Assembly (NCBI RefSeq): GCF_000367365.1
Contig: NZ_BARF01000085.1
Location: forward strand, 143,287 to 207,286
From: Streptomyces prunicolor NBRC 13075
GTDB taxonomy: Bacteria > Actinomycetota > Actinomycetes > Streptomycetales > Streptomycetaceae
Length of the DNA stretch: 64,000 bases
Direction: 5' to 3'
A model generated the notes under the pieces. The model was not told where the DNA came from. It did not search any database and worked only from the letters and a program-made list of their open reading frames with translations. Below are positions 8,203 through 15,880 of this stretch, one piece after another. Every line of letters begins with the position of its first letter. Positions within the stretch are counted from its first letter, which is position 1. A program made the translations under genes and the position numbers.

Positions 8203-9090
8203 TCACCGACGCGCTGTGAGTGGCAGGGCGCGTGCGGTGCCCGGCCCGGGGAGGGCGGACGGGACCCGCTCCAGGACACCGCCCGCGAAGACGTCGTACA
8301 AGGGCAGGGACTCCAGGTGGACGTAGCCGATGTGGCAGTCGCAGACGGCCAGCGGACACGCGCGCGGTCGCAACGCCGCCCGGTAGGAGCCGTCGTACAG
8401 GTTCCCCAGCTCGTCGCGGACGAAGTGGCAGCGGCGGACCGTGCCCGCGCCGTCGACCGAGATCACGGACTCGCCGGTACGGCACGGAAGTCCGGCGCTG
8501 CGGTGCGGGTGCCGGCTGTACGGGAACAGGGGGTCGAGCGCGGTCCAGTCGTTGGCCTCGGCGTCGTCGTAGGTGTGTCCCTCGGCGGCGTTGATCCAGA
8601 GGTAGACGTGCGGGGGCAGGTCGTCGCGGAGTCGGCGGGCCGCCGCCAGATGGGCGGGCAGGCCCACCACGCCGACACTGAAGCGCACCCCGCGGTCGGC
8701 CAGTTCACGGCACTTGGCGAGGAAACGGTCGTACGGGGTCTGGCCCGGGTGGTACGTGCACCACAGGGCGAGCGTGTCCAGGTCGGCCTCGGCGAGCCAG
8801 CCCGTCCGGCAGCTCAGGTTGGTCTGGATGGCGACCCGGCGCACGTGCGGCAGCCGGGACAGCTCGGTGAGGGTGCGCCGGTACCAGGAGCGGACCAACC
8901 CCTCGCCCCACGGTGTGAACAGGAGCGACAGGTCGTCCTCGCTGTCCGTCGCCCACCGCGCGAAGCGCTCCAACGCCGCCCGGTCCGCGCGGAGTTGGGC
9001 GGTCGAGTCGCGGCGCTTGGCGAACGGGCAGTAGGGGCAGTCGTAGTCGCAGGACGCGAGCGGCCCCCGGTACAGGACGGTGAGATCCAT
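8203..9090 (-). CDS. STM4011-family radical SAM protein
   Basis: This 295-residue radical SAM protein is the last gene of the five-gene cassette. The [4Fe-4S] cysteines are C14-x3-C18-x2-C21 (SCDYDCPYC). A second cysteine-rich stretch near the C-terminus (CRTGESVISVDGAGTVRRCHF, then CPLAVCDCHIG) suggests a SPASM-like auxiliary cluster region. The match is to the STM4011 limited family, named from a Salmonella locus; I know of no assigned reaction. It starts 9 nt after the stop of the STM4012 gene, with the start codon preceded by GGACCGTC. The gene carries no membrane segment and is probably cytosolic. Confidence 0.85.
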   Translation of the reverse strand: MDLTVLYRGPLASCDYDCPYCPFAKRRDSTAQLRADRAALERFARWATDSEDDLSLLFTPWGEGLVRSWYRRTLTELSRLPHVRRVAIQTNLSCRTGWLAEADLDTLALWCTYHPGQTPYDRFLAKCRELADRGVRFSVGVVGLPAHLAAARRLRDDLPPHVYLWINAAEGHTYDDAEANDWTALDPLFPYSRHPHRSAGLPCRTGESVISVDGAGTVRRCHFVRDELGNLYDGSYRAALRPRACPLAVCDCHIGYVHLESLPLYDVFAGGVLERVPSALPGPGTARALPLTARR

Positions 9091-9099
9091 GACGGTCCG

Positions 9100-10437
9100 T
9101 CACTTCCGTTCGTAGGCGGCCATCGCGGACCGCACCTCGGGGGAGAACAACTCCGGGCCCACGGCGTCGGAATGGGCCAGGCCCTCCGGGGTCAGCACGA
9201 GCGACTCGCCCGCCGCGTCGGTCAGCCAGCCGCGCCCGGCCAGCCGGTCGAGCTCTGTCCCGAAGTCGTCGTCGGGTGAACTCCCGAAGCGGGCGCGGTA
9301 GTCGGCGACGGACAGCCCCTCGGCCTGGAGGAGGGACTGGAGGAGATGACGGCGACGTGCCTCGTGTCCGTCAACGTCGTAGCCGACCTCCGCGTGCGCG
9401 AAGTCGGTCGTCGTGACGTAGTCGTCGATGATGCCGCGGATCTTCTGCATGCCGACCGCGTAGTCGAAGGAGTAGTGCAGCGTCGACGTGTACGAGCGGG
9501 CTCCGCAGCCGAGCCCGATCATGCCGTCCGTCTGGCAGGCGTAGTCGTCGGCGCCCTGGGGCGGGGCGTCGGCCCGGCGGAACATCCGCATCGACTGCTG
9601 GACGTAGCCGCGAGCGAGGAGGTGGTCACGTCCCGCGCGGTACAGGCACAGCCGCTGCGCGTCCCACTCCGGGTCGGTTCCGGCGTCCCCCTGGTGCCGG
9701 CCGAGGCCGGTCAACGGGCGGACGTAGAGCGGGTACAGGTACAGCTCCTCGGGCCGCCAGGCCAGGGCCGCGTCCAGCGAGGCGAGCCAGGTCCGCTCGG
9801 TCTGGCCGTCGATGCCGTAGATGAGGTCGATGTTGAGCGCCGGGATGGTGGTGTCCCGGATCCGGCCGAGCGCGGCCTCCACGTCGGCACGGCGCTGCGG
9901 GCGTACGGCGGCCCTGGCCTCGGAGTCGACGAAGCTCTGGACGCCCAGGCTGAGGCGGGTCGCGCCGCGCTCCGCGAGGACGGCGAGCCGGTCCGCGGTG
10001 GCCGTGGCGGGCGAGGCCTCCACGGAGAGCGGGACCGCGCGCAGGTCGGCGCCCATGCGCCGCTCGGCGAGGTCGCACAGGCGCTCCAGCTCGGACGCGG
10101 TGAGGAAGGTCGGGGTGCCGCCGCCGAACGCCGCGGTGGCGAACCGCACCGGCTCCGCGTCGCCGAGTGCCGCCCGGACGGCGTCCGCCTGACGTTCCAG
10201 GGCGTCCAGATAGGCGCCGGTCAGGCCGTCCGGGGCACCGATGCGGGTGAAGAGGTTGCAGAAGCCGCACCGGACCTCGCAGAACGGTATGTGCACATAC
10301 AGCGAGAGGGCGCTTCGGTCCTGCGCCGCCCACAACTCCCGCAGCGCGGGCCGGTCTTGGAGGCGGCGGTACGCCGTCTTGTGCGGATACGCGTACACGT
10401 AGTGCTGATAGGGACTGGTCTGCTGGACGGTGGTCAT
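9100..10437 (-). CDS. STM4012-family radical SAM protein (HemN-like)
   Basis: This 445-residue enzyme resembles HemN/coproporphyrinogen dehydrogenase. LYVHIPFCEVRCGFC gives C53-x3-C57-x2-C60, followed by FGGGTPTFL, the LSLGVQSF strand and IDLIYGIDGQT. The C-terminal HemN-like domain has GLGCGARSYT. HemN relatives include haem chaperones and methylases, so the name does not imply porphyrin chemistry. The frame is open to 10488, but the ATG at 10437 overlaps the STM4013 stop as ATGA and gives the expected MTTVQQTSPY start. Two radical SAM enzymes in one operon point to stepwise modification of one substrate. Confidence 0.87.
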   Translation of the reverse strand: MTTVQQTSPYQHYVYAYPHKTAYRRLQDRPALRELWAAQDRSALSLYVHIPFCEVRCGFCNLFTRIGAPDGLTGAYLDALERQADAVRAALGDAEPVRFATAAFGGGTPTFLTASELERLCDLAERRMGADLRAVPLSVEASPATATADRLAVLAERGATRLSLGVQSFVDSEARAAVRPQRRADVEAALGRIRDTTIPALNIDLIYGIDGQTERTWLASLDAALAWRPEELYLYPLYVRPLTGLGRHQGDAGTDPEWDAQRLCLYRAGRDHLLARGYVQQSMRMFRRADAPPQGADDYACQTDGMIGLGCGARSYTSTLHYSFDYAVGMQKIRGIIDDYVTTTDFAHAEVGYDVDGHEARRRHLLQSLLQAEGLSVADYRARFGSSPDDDFGTELDRLAGRGWLTDAAGESLVLTPEGLAHSDAVGPELFSPEVRSAMAAYERK

Positions 10438-11264
10438 CGGACGGCCTCGGCGGGGTCGAGGAGGAAGTGGGCGTACGGCACGGTCCACACGGACTCGTGG
10501 CCCAGACGGTGGCCGGTGTAGCCGTCGTCGCCGTAGGCGGTGCCGTGGTCGGAGCAGACGATGACGAAGCAGGGGCGCCGGGAGCTCACCGCGGCGAACA
10601 GCCGCCCGATGTGCCGGTCGACGTACTCCAGCGCGGCGGCGTGCGTCTCCCGGGTGTCTCCCGCCTCGCGGGTCGCGCCCGGCAGGTGGAACCAGTTGGG
10701 CTGGTGCAGTGCCGACACGTTCACGAAGAGGAACAGGCGCTGTTCGGCGGGCAGTTGGTCCACCACCTGTTCCACGCGGTCGATCTGGTTCTCGAAGGAG
10801 TGCGGCGAGGTGACGCCGAACTCCTCCTCCCAGTGCGCTTCTTGGAACAGGCCGGGCAGTACGGAGCCCAGCGGACCGCGCCGGTTGAAGAAGCCCACGC
10901 CCCCGACGCAGACGGTGCGGTAGCCGGCCGCCGCCAGTCCGGACACCAGGTCGGGGGTGTCGTAGACGAAGGTGCCCTCGGCGGTGGTCTCGCTGCCGGC
11001 GAAGCTCGCCGCGAACAGCCGTGGATGCGGGCCGGGTTGGGCCGGAGTGGGCAGGAACCCGGCGAAGATCGCCTGGTGCGAGGCGTAGGTGAAACTGCCC
11101 GGGGCGTGCCTCTTCTCCCAGCGTCCGCCGGGCAGTTGGCGGGCGAGCTGCGGGATGCGCCCCGTGGCCGCCAACTCGACGGCCACGTCGTGCCGCAGCG
11201 TGTCGAGGGTGACCAGCAGGATGTCGTGGTCGCCGACGATCGCGTTCATGTCGGGCTCAGGCAT
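10434..11264 (-). CDS. STM4013/SEN3800-family hydrolase (sulfatase-like)
   Basis: This 276-residue protein of the alkaline phosphatase/sulfatase superfamily has the N-terminal metal and nucleophile segment DILLVTLDTLRHD, in which a threonine takes the nucleophile position. It also has SDHGTAYGDDGYTGHRLGHE as the distal metal-binding region. It lacks a signal peptide, so it is a cytosolic phospho- or sulfo-ester hydrolase, or a transferase. It overlaps STM4014 by 8 nt at its start and STM4012 by 4 nt at its end. The start at 11264 has AGGA 8 nt upstream; an alternative ATG lies 15 nt further in. The substrate is unknown. Confidence 0.85.
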   Translation of the reverse strand: MPEPDMNAIVGDHDILLVTLDTLRHDVAVELAATGRIPQLARQLPGGRWEKRHAPGSFTYASHQAIFAGFLPTPAQPGPHPRLFAASFAGSETTAEGTFVYDTPDLVSGLAAAGYRTVCVGGVGFFNRRGPLGSVLPGLFQEAHWEEEFGVTSPHSFENQIDRVEQVVDQLPAEQRLFLFVNVSALHQPNWFHLPGATREAGDTRETHAAALEYVDRHIGRLFAAVSSRRPCFVIVCSDHGTAYGDDGYTGHRLGHESVWTVPYAHFLLDPAEAVR

Positions 11265-12438
11265 GGGCTGTTCCTGTTCTGTACGGGTGCCGCGGGCCGC
11301 TGCCGGCCGGTGCGCGCAGGACGGCCGCCACCTGCGCGCCGTAGGTGTCCAGACCCTCGGCGCCGCTGCCGGGCAGTCCGGTGAGCCGGGGCAGCAGGTC
11401 GCCGAAGGCGTTGACCTCGCCGACGAAGCTGCGGCGCCAGTCCACGGCCGGCAGCAGGTCGACCCCGACGCACAGGGTGCGCGGGAAGCAGGACGCGGCG
11501 CGCTCGCACACGTCCAGGACGTCGGACCACCGGGCGCCCGCGGCGGTGACGGCCCGCCGGACGCCGTCGAGGTCGCCGCGGCTGCCGCCCAGATGCAGAT
11601 TGGTCAGCGGCCCGCGACTGGTGCGCACCACCGCGTGGGTGGCCCGGCCGGCCACGACGACCACCCGGAGGTCCGCGGCCCGGCCCGCCTGGGATGCCTT
11701 CGGTACCCAGCGTTCGAGATGCAGCCCGTCCGGGGCCAGCGCGTCCACGATGCGGGCGACGTCCCGCTCGTCGTGATACCGCCGCACCCGAAGGGAGTTG
11801 TGCAGTGCGCCGTCCGGACCGGTCTCGACGGACGTGGTCGCCCTGATCCGGCCGCCGCCGGCCGTCTCGACCGCGAGGACGCCCGAGGCCGAGGACCCGT
11901 GGGCGGGCTTGACGAACAGCCGGGGCATCCGGTGTTCGCGCATCAGCGCCCGTACGTCGTCCCAGCCGTGCACGCGCGCGCCGTGCGGACCCGACGTGGG
12001 CGAGTCCGGGACGGGCACACCGGCCGAGTCCAGTACGGCGTGACACGCCCGTTTGTCGAACAGCGCCGCCAGGTCGTCCGGGTCGGCGAGGGGGATGCCG
12101 CCGCGCAGCGTGCGCAGCGCGGCCGTGAACCGCGTGTACCAGCGGGCCGAGCCCTCGACCCGGGTGGGGTCCGTGGCGTCCCGCAGCAGCCGGTCGACCT
12201 CGGGGTTCTCACCGGGGGAGTCGACCCGCACGAACTCGTCGGCGGCGAAGTCCGCTCCCCGCGCGCGCAGGACGTCCGCCCAGGCGACGACGCGGGGTGC
12301 GGGCAGCCCGGCCGCGCGCACGGCCTCCGTGAAGAGGGACACCCTGCGGTTCTCAGGGTTGCCGACCACCGCGAACCGGGGGCCGGTGCGGGCGGACGAC
12401 GCGGTGCCGGCCGGCCGAACCGCTGCGGACGCGGTCAC
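11257..12438 (-). CDS. STM4014-family ATP-grasp-like protein
   Basis: This 393-residue protein begins with a low-complexity leader and then RFAVVGNPENRRVSLFTEAV, an N-terminal domain like that of ATP-grasp ligases. The central part has LFVKPAHGSSASGVLAVET, the ATP-binding lysine and glycine-loop segment. FVGEVNAFGDLLP near the C-terminus fits the metal-binding Glu/Asn pair of ATP-grasp enzymes. It would activate a carboxylate for amide or ester formation. The family name is from the Salmonella STM4014 relative. The GTG start overlaps the STM4015 stop (GTGA), so translation is coupled. Confidence 0.82.
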   Translation of the reverse strand: MTASAAVRPAGTASSARTGPRFAVVGNPENRRVSLFTEAVRAAGLPAPRVVAWADVLRARGADFAADEFVRVDSPGENPEVDRLLRDATDPTRVEGSARWYTRFTAALRTLRGGIPLADPDDLAALFDKRACHAVLDSAGVPVPDSPTSGPHGARVHGWDDVRALMREHRMPRLFVKPAHGSSASGVLAVETAGGGRIRATTSVETGPDGALHNSLRVRRYHDERDVARIVDALAPDGLHLERWVPKASQAGRAADLRVVVVAGRATHAVVRTSRGPLTNLHLGGSRGDLDGVRRAVTAAGARWSDVLDVCERAASCFPRTLCVGVDLLPAVDWRRSFVGEVNAFGDLLPRLTGLPGSGAEGLDTYGAQVAAVLRAPAGSGPRHPYRTGTAHA

Positions 12439-13394
12439 TCCCCGACGGCGACGTAGCGCCAGACCGTGCCGTCGTCCTCCGTGTCCTCGTCGGCGTCGTC
12501 ACGGTCCAGGTCGACCTCCACACCCGCCGCCACCAACGTCTGCCGTATCCGCTCCGCGACGGCCTCGCTGAGGTAGTTGTGGTGCAGGTCCAGCTTCTTG
12601 AGATGCGTCAGCGGCTGCCCGCTCAGCAGCGCTACGGCGCCCTCGTCGGTCAGCACGCCCATCGACAGGTCCAGCACCTCCAGGCGTTCCACCACCGGGG
12701 CGGCGGCGACCGCGGCGGCCACCGCGTCCTGCATCTCGCTGTTGCGCAGGGCCAGCTGACGCAGGCGCGGCAGCCGCGCACCGGACAGGATCGGCTCCAG
12801 GTCGGCGGCCTCGCTGTCACCGCCGTAGTCCGGCGTGCCCAGCCACAGGTCCAGGTGCTCCAGGGCGGGCAGGTCACTGGCGCCGATCCCGCGCACCACC
12901 CCGACGGGCAGCCCGCCCGTCTCCGCCACCAGCCGGCGCAGCGCACCGTGCCGCAGCGCGGTGAACTCCAGGCCGGTGCCGCCGCGCACACCGAACTCCT
13001 CCAGCGCCGGGTAGGCGTTGAGCAGCGGTGCGACATCGGTCTGGTGGATCCAGGAGATCTCGCACTCCTCCATCACCAGGTCGCCGACGAACAGTGCGCG
13101 CAGTGCGGGGAAGGCGTCCCGGGCCTCCACCAGCGCCTCGAAGATCTCGGTGGGCGCCCTGTCGTAGGCATCTCCCCAGGCGCCGATGATCAGCGCCCGG
13201 ACCCGGTTCGTGTCGACGGCGGCGCGGAAGCGGGCGAACGTGTCGGCCCACGCCTCGTCGGCGCCGTACACGCCGCTGTTCAGGCGCCAGGCGACCGAGT
13301 CCGGCTCGGGCAGCCGGTCGGTCGGGGCGCCCGGCCCGGGAAAGGTGAACGCGGGCAGCCCGTGCAGCGCGTCGAGGTGCTCACCGATGGTCAT
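12435..13394 (-). CDS. STM4015-family leucine-rich-repeat protein
   Basis: This 319-residue protein is the first gene of the cassette. The C-terminal half carries leucine-rich repeats, for example LRQLALRNSEMQDAVAAAV, LEVLDLSMGVLTDEGAVALL and LKKLDLHHNYLSEAVAERI. These are ribonuclease-inhibitor-type repeats with a period of about 28 residues. It ends in an acidic tail (DRDDADEDTEDDG). The ATG has AGGAG about 9 nt upstream. LRR folds bind proteins, so it may hold the substrate or partner enzymes of the cassette. That is inference; no enzymatic motif is visible. A damage-type promoter motif lies 46 bp upstream (13461-13440). Confidence 0.85.
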   Translation of the reverse strand: MTIGEHLDALHGLPAFTFPGPGAPTDRLPEPDSVAWRLNSGVYGADEAWADTFARFRAAVDTNRVRALIIGAWGDAYDRAPTEIFEALVEARDAFPALRALFVGDLVMEECEISWIHQTDVAPLLNAYPALEEFGVRGGTGLEFTALRHGALRRLVAETGGLPVGVVRGIGASDLPALEHLDLWLGTPDYGGDSEAADLEPILSGARLPRLRQLALRNSEMQDAVAAAVAAAPVVERLEVLDLSMGVLTDEGAVALLSGQPLTHLKKLDLHHNYLSEAVAERIRQTLVAAGVEVDLDRDDADEDTEDDGTVWRYVAVGE

Positions 13395-13439
13395 GCGGCC
13401 GCTCCTGAGAAGGAAGTGTGCGTGGTCTGTGGTGCCGCA

Positions 13440-13461
13440 TTTCTACCAACCGCCACTGACA
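13440..13461 (-). promoter_or_regulatory. PafBC/RecA-NDp-like promoter for the STM4015-4011 operon
   Basis: On the minus strand TGTCAGTG (13461 to 13454), an 8-nt spacer and TAGAAA (13445 to 13440) follow the published TTGTCRGTG-N8-TAnnnT layout. Two departures are a C in place of the first T and an A as the last base of the -10. The distance to the STM4015 ATG is 45 nt. Confidence 0.55.
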
Positions 13462-13491
13462 GTGCCCGTCGGCGGGGCGGGCCAGGGGGCG

Positions 13492-13514
13492 TTGTCAGTG
13501 GTGGCCCCTAACGT
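13492..13514 (+). promoter_or_regulatory. PafBC/RecA-NDp promoter for the DUF6745 operon
   Basis: TTGTCAGTG (13492-13500), 8 nt, then TAACGT (13509-13514) is an exact match to the RecA-independent DNA-damage promoter consensus TTGTCRGTG-N8-TAnnnT. It is 31 bp from the oppositely oriented copy, and the TGTCAGTGG halves form a perfect 9-bp inverted repeat. Confidence 0.7.
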
Positions 13515-13563
13515 CGTGGTCATGAAGCCGGTGCGCGGCGCACCCGGCGGTGAGGGGACAGCC

Positions 13564-13890
13564 ATGTACCGACAGGGAGACGTGCTGATCGTGCCGGTCG
13601 CGCAGGACGCGGTGCCCGCTCACGCGGCACACGCCCCGAGCGAGCGGCGCGACGGACGCGGGCGGCTCGTGCTGGCGCTGGGAGAGGTGACGGGGCACGC
13701 CCACGCGGTCGTCGGGCCGGGGGAGTTGGTGCGCGAGCCGGGTCCGTACGGGCCGTTGCTGCTCCATCTGCCCCAGGGCGGGCGGGTGGTGCACGAGGAG
13801 CACGCGGTGATCGTGCTGCCCAAAGGGTGGTTCCGGGTCGTCAGACAGCGGGAGTACGTGCCCGGGTCCGTACGGATCGTGGCCGACTGA
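13564..13890 (+). CDS. Small conserved protein of unknown function (MYRQGDVL type)
   Basis: This 108-residue protein starts MYRQGDVLIVPV and contains LALGEVTGHAHAV and HEEHAVIVLPKGWFRVVRQREY. I recognise the pattern from uncharacterised actinobacterial and phage-borne proteins but know no function. The ATG at 13564 has GAGGGG 7 nt upstream. An in-frame ATG at 13522 lies 7 nt beyond the -10 of the damage-type promoter and would suit a leaderless transcript, giving 122 residues. It precedes the DUF6745 gene by 57 nt and is probably in the same operon. Confidence 0.7.
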   Translation: MYRQGDVLIVPVAQDAVPAHAAHAPSERRDGRGRLVLALGEVTGHAHAVVGPGELVREPGPYGPLLLHLPQGGRVVHEEHAVIVLPKGWFRVVRQREYVPGSVRIVAD

Positions 13891-13947
13891 GCGACCGGGA
13901 CGCACCGGCAGCACGACAGAACTGGGCGGGGCGCGGAGGAAGTGCAC

Positions 13948-15048
13948 GTGAGCGGGACGGACACAGGGGTGGACAGGATGACGGACCTGAAGCCGGGCGG
14001 CACACCGGACTTGGCGGCGGGGAGCGTGGTGACCGGGTCCTCCGGTGACCTCGCGGAGTGGCGGGCGTGGGCCTCGGCGACGGGCCCTGCGGACCGGGCG
14101 CGCGCCGAGGAGGGCGTCCGGCGGGCCTACCGGCTGGCGGGACTCGCGGAACCGGAGCGCGTGGTGTGGGTGGGTTCGCCCCGCGCGGCGGTCGCTCTCC
14201 TCCGGGAGCAGGCGGACCGGGGCCCGAGCGTCCGGGACGCGGTGCGCAGTGCGCCGTGGGCGGCGGCGAGACGGCGGCTGCACGCCGAGTTGGGGCCCGC
14301 GGGGTGGTCGGCGCACTGGGCGGCGACCGGCGGACGGCTGTGGCCGTCGACGCAGGCCCTGGTGGACCGGATCCGTACCGGCGTGATCGAGGAACTGGCC
14401 GGAGGCGACACCGGAAAGGAGGCCGCGGAGGTCCGGCTGATCCTGCTGGACGCCGTGCTCGGGCAGCACGACGCGCCGTGGCTCGCGGCGTTCCCCGCCG
14501 ACGACGGCCCGATCGACGCGCTGTCCGCGGTGTGCCGCGGCGCCGGCTGGTGGTGGCCGTTCGCGCGGGTCGCCGTGCTGTCGGAGCGCCCCTCGGCCCT
14601 CCACCGCGACGAGGCCGGACGACTGGACCACGGGGACGGCCCGGCGCTCGCCTACCCGGACGGCTTCGCCCTGCACGCCTGGCGCGGCATGCCGGTTCCG
14701 GCCGCCTTCCTGGCCGAACTGCCCACCTTGACCCCGGAACGCATCCGCGCCGAGGAGAACGCCGAGCTGCGCCGCGTGATGCTGGAGTACTACGGCTACG
14801 ACCGGTACCTCACCGATTCGGGCGCCCGCCCCCTGCACCGGGACGAGACGGGCACCCTGTGGCGGATCGACCTGGCCGCCGACGAGCCCGTGGTCATGGT
14901 GGAGGTCCTCAACTCCACCCCGGAACCCGACGGCACCCACCGCACGTACTGGCTACGGGTCCCCCCGTCGACGCGCACGGCCCGAGCGGGGGTGGCCTGG
15001 ACCTTCGGCCTGGACGCCGAGGCGTACGCACCCGAGCGGCAGACCTGA
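13948..15048 (+). CDS. DUF6745-domain protein
   Basis: This 366-residue protein belongs, from memory, to the DUF6745 family: RVVWVGSPRAAVALL in the first third, WWWPFARVAVLSERP in the middle, and a C-terminal module with MLEYYGYDRYL, LWRIDLAADEPVVMVEVLNS and TYWLRVPP. The C-terminal module resembles a domain seen beside repeat proteins. No catalytic motif is obvious. The GTG at 13948 is chosen because GGAGGA lies 7 nt upstream; the GTG at 13942 is too close to it. It is divergent from the STM4015 LRR gene, and the two units share a damage-type promoter region. Cytoplasmic by absence of a signal. Confidence 0.78.
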   Translation: MSGTDTGVDRMTDLKPGGTPDLAAGSVVTGSSGDLAEWRAWASATGPADRARAEEGVRRAYRLAGLAEPERVVWVGSPRAAVALLREQADRGPSVRDAVRSAPWAAARRRLHAELGPAGWSAHWAATGGRLWPSTQALVDRIRTGVIEELAGGDTGKEAAEVRLILLDAVLGQHDAPWLAAFPADDGPIDALSAVCRGAGWWWPFARVAVLSERPSALHRDEAGRLDHGDGPALAYPDGFALHAWRGMPVPAAFLAELPTLTPERIRAEENAELRRVMLEYYGYDRYLTDSGARPLHRDETGTLWRIDLAADEPVVMVEVLNSTPEPDGTHRTYWLRVPPSTRTARAGVAWTFGLDAEAYAPERQT

Positions 15049-15071
15049 GAGTCCCCGGGCGGCGGGACGTG

Positions 15072-15116
15072 CCTCGCCCCGCGACCCATGAACGTGGGGG
15101 GAGCCGCGGGGCGAGG
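15072..15116. terminator. Hairpin between convergent DUF6745 and ribonuclease genes
   Basis: CCTCGCCCCGCG (15072-15083) pairs perfectly over 12 bp with CGCGGGGCGAGG (15105-15116) across a 21-nt loop. It lies between the ends of two convergent genes and can serve both. Confidence 0.7.
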
Positions 15117-15221
15117 GGTGAGCGATGGTGCAGCCGGTGGGGGCCGGACGCCCGGGTGGTTACGGGCCGGACCTACGCCCGGGCACGTCGTTCCTTCAGG
15201 CGCCGAACCTGAACGATCGGC

Positions 15222-15611
15222 TCAGCAGCCGAAGTTGATCAGGTTGAAGGTGACGTAGTGGTCCGCGGTGTAGTAGTCCTCCTGGGTCTCCTCGCCGGTG
15301 ACGATGCGGCGCGCTCCTCGCGTGGACGAGCCAGGAGTCTTGACCGTGTACTCGTGGTAGTACCCGGACGCCTGGCTGGGGAGGACGCCTTCCTGGTTGC
15401 GGAAGACGACGCCGTCCTGCGAGTAGGGGAAGGGGCCGTTCGTGGCGATCAGGTCGAGCGTGTCGTACGCCTGGGAAGGCAGGGCGCTGTAACAGATGCT
15501 GCCGACCGCGGCGGCGGCCGGAGTCGCGGTGGCGACGGTGCCGCCGATGAGGAGAGTGGACAGGACGGCGGCTGCCGCGCCGATGCCGGTGATCCGTGGG
15601 GGGAATCTCAT
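15222..15611 (-). CDS. Secreted guanyl-specific ribonuclease (RNase Sa type)
   Basis: This 129-residue precursor has a signal peptide (hydrophobic residues about 9-36, ending ATPAAAAVG) and a mature domain of about 93 residues. It closely follows Streptomyces RNase Sa: SICYSALPSQAYDTLDLIA, GPFPYSQDGVVFRN, YYHEYTVKTPG. The RNase Sa catalytic residues Glu54, Arg69 and His85 correspond to E87, R102 and H118. The single disulfide corresponds to C40-C129. It cleaves RNA 3' of guanosine outside the cell. A barstar-like inhibitor is usual for intracellular protection, but none is visible next to it. It converges on the DUF6745 gene. Confidence 0.95.
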   Translation of the reverse strand: MRFPPRITGIGAAAAVLSTLLIGGTVATATPAAAAVGSICYSALPSQAYDTLDLIATNGPFPYSQDGVVFRNQEGVLPSQASGYYHEYTVKTPGSSTRGARRIVTGEETQEDYYTADHYVTFNLINFGC

Positions 15612-15880
15612 GCCCTCATGATGACGCGCGTAGATAGTGGCATGTCAATGACAACAGCGGAGATTTTCCCGCCAAGTCCGATGAGTTTTCAGGGAGTTAA
15701 CCTGGCGCGCGCCGTCTCCACACGGTCTGCGCACGGGCAGGGGGCCTTGTCCCTGAACCGCCCGTCCGAAGGGTGCGGGGCGAGGCGTGTCCGCCGAAAG
15801 TCTGTGATCGCGCGACTTTGGTCGCCGTTCCCCCGCACGGGGTGGGTGACCGGGCCCGGCGCCACATAGATTTGTCGACC

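Noticed and set aside
15629..15660. TTGTCATTG near the RNase Sa-type gene as a fifth damage-type promoter
   Set aside because: The distance from TTGTC to the -10-like TATCTA is one base too long and the GTG part does not match.
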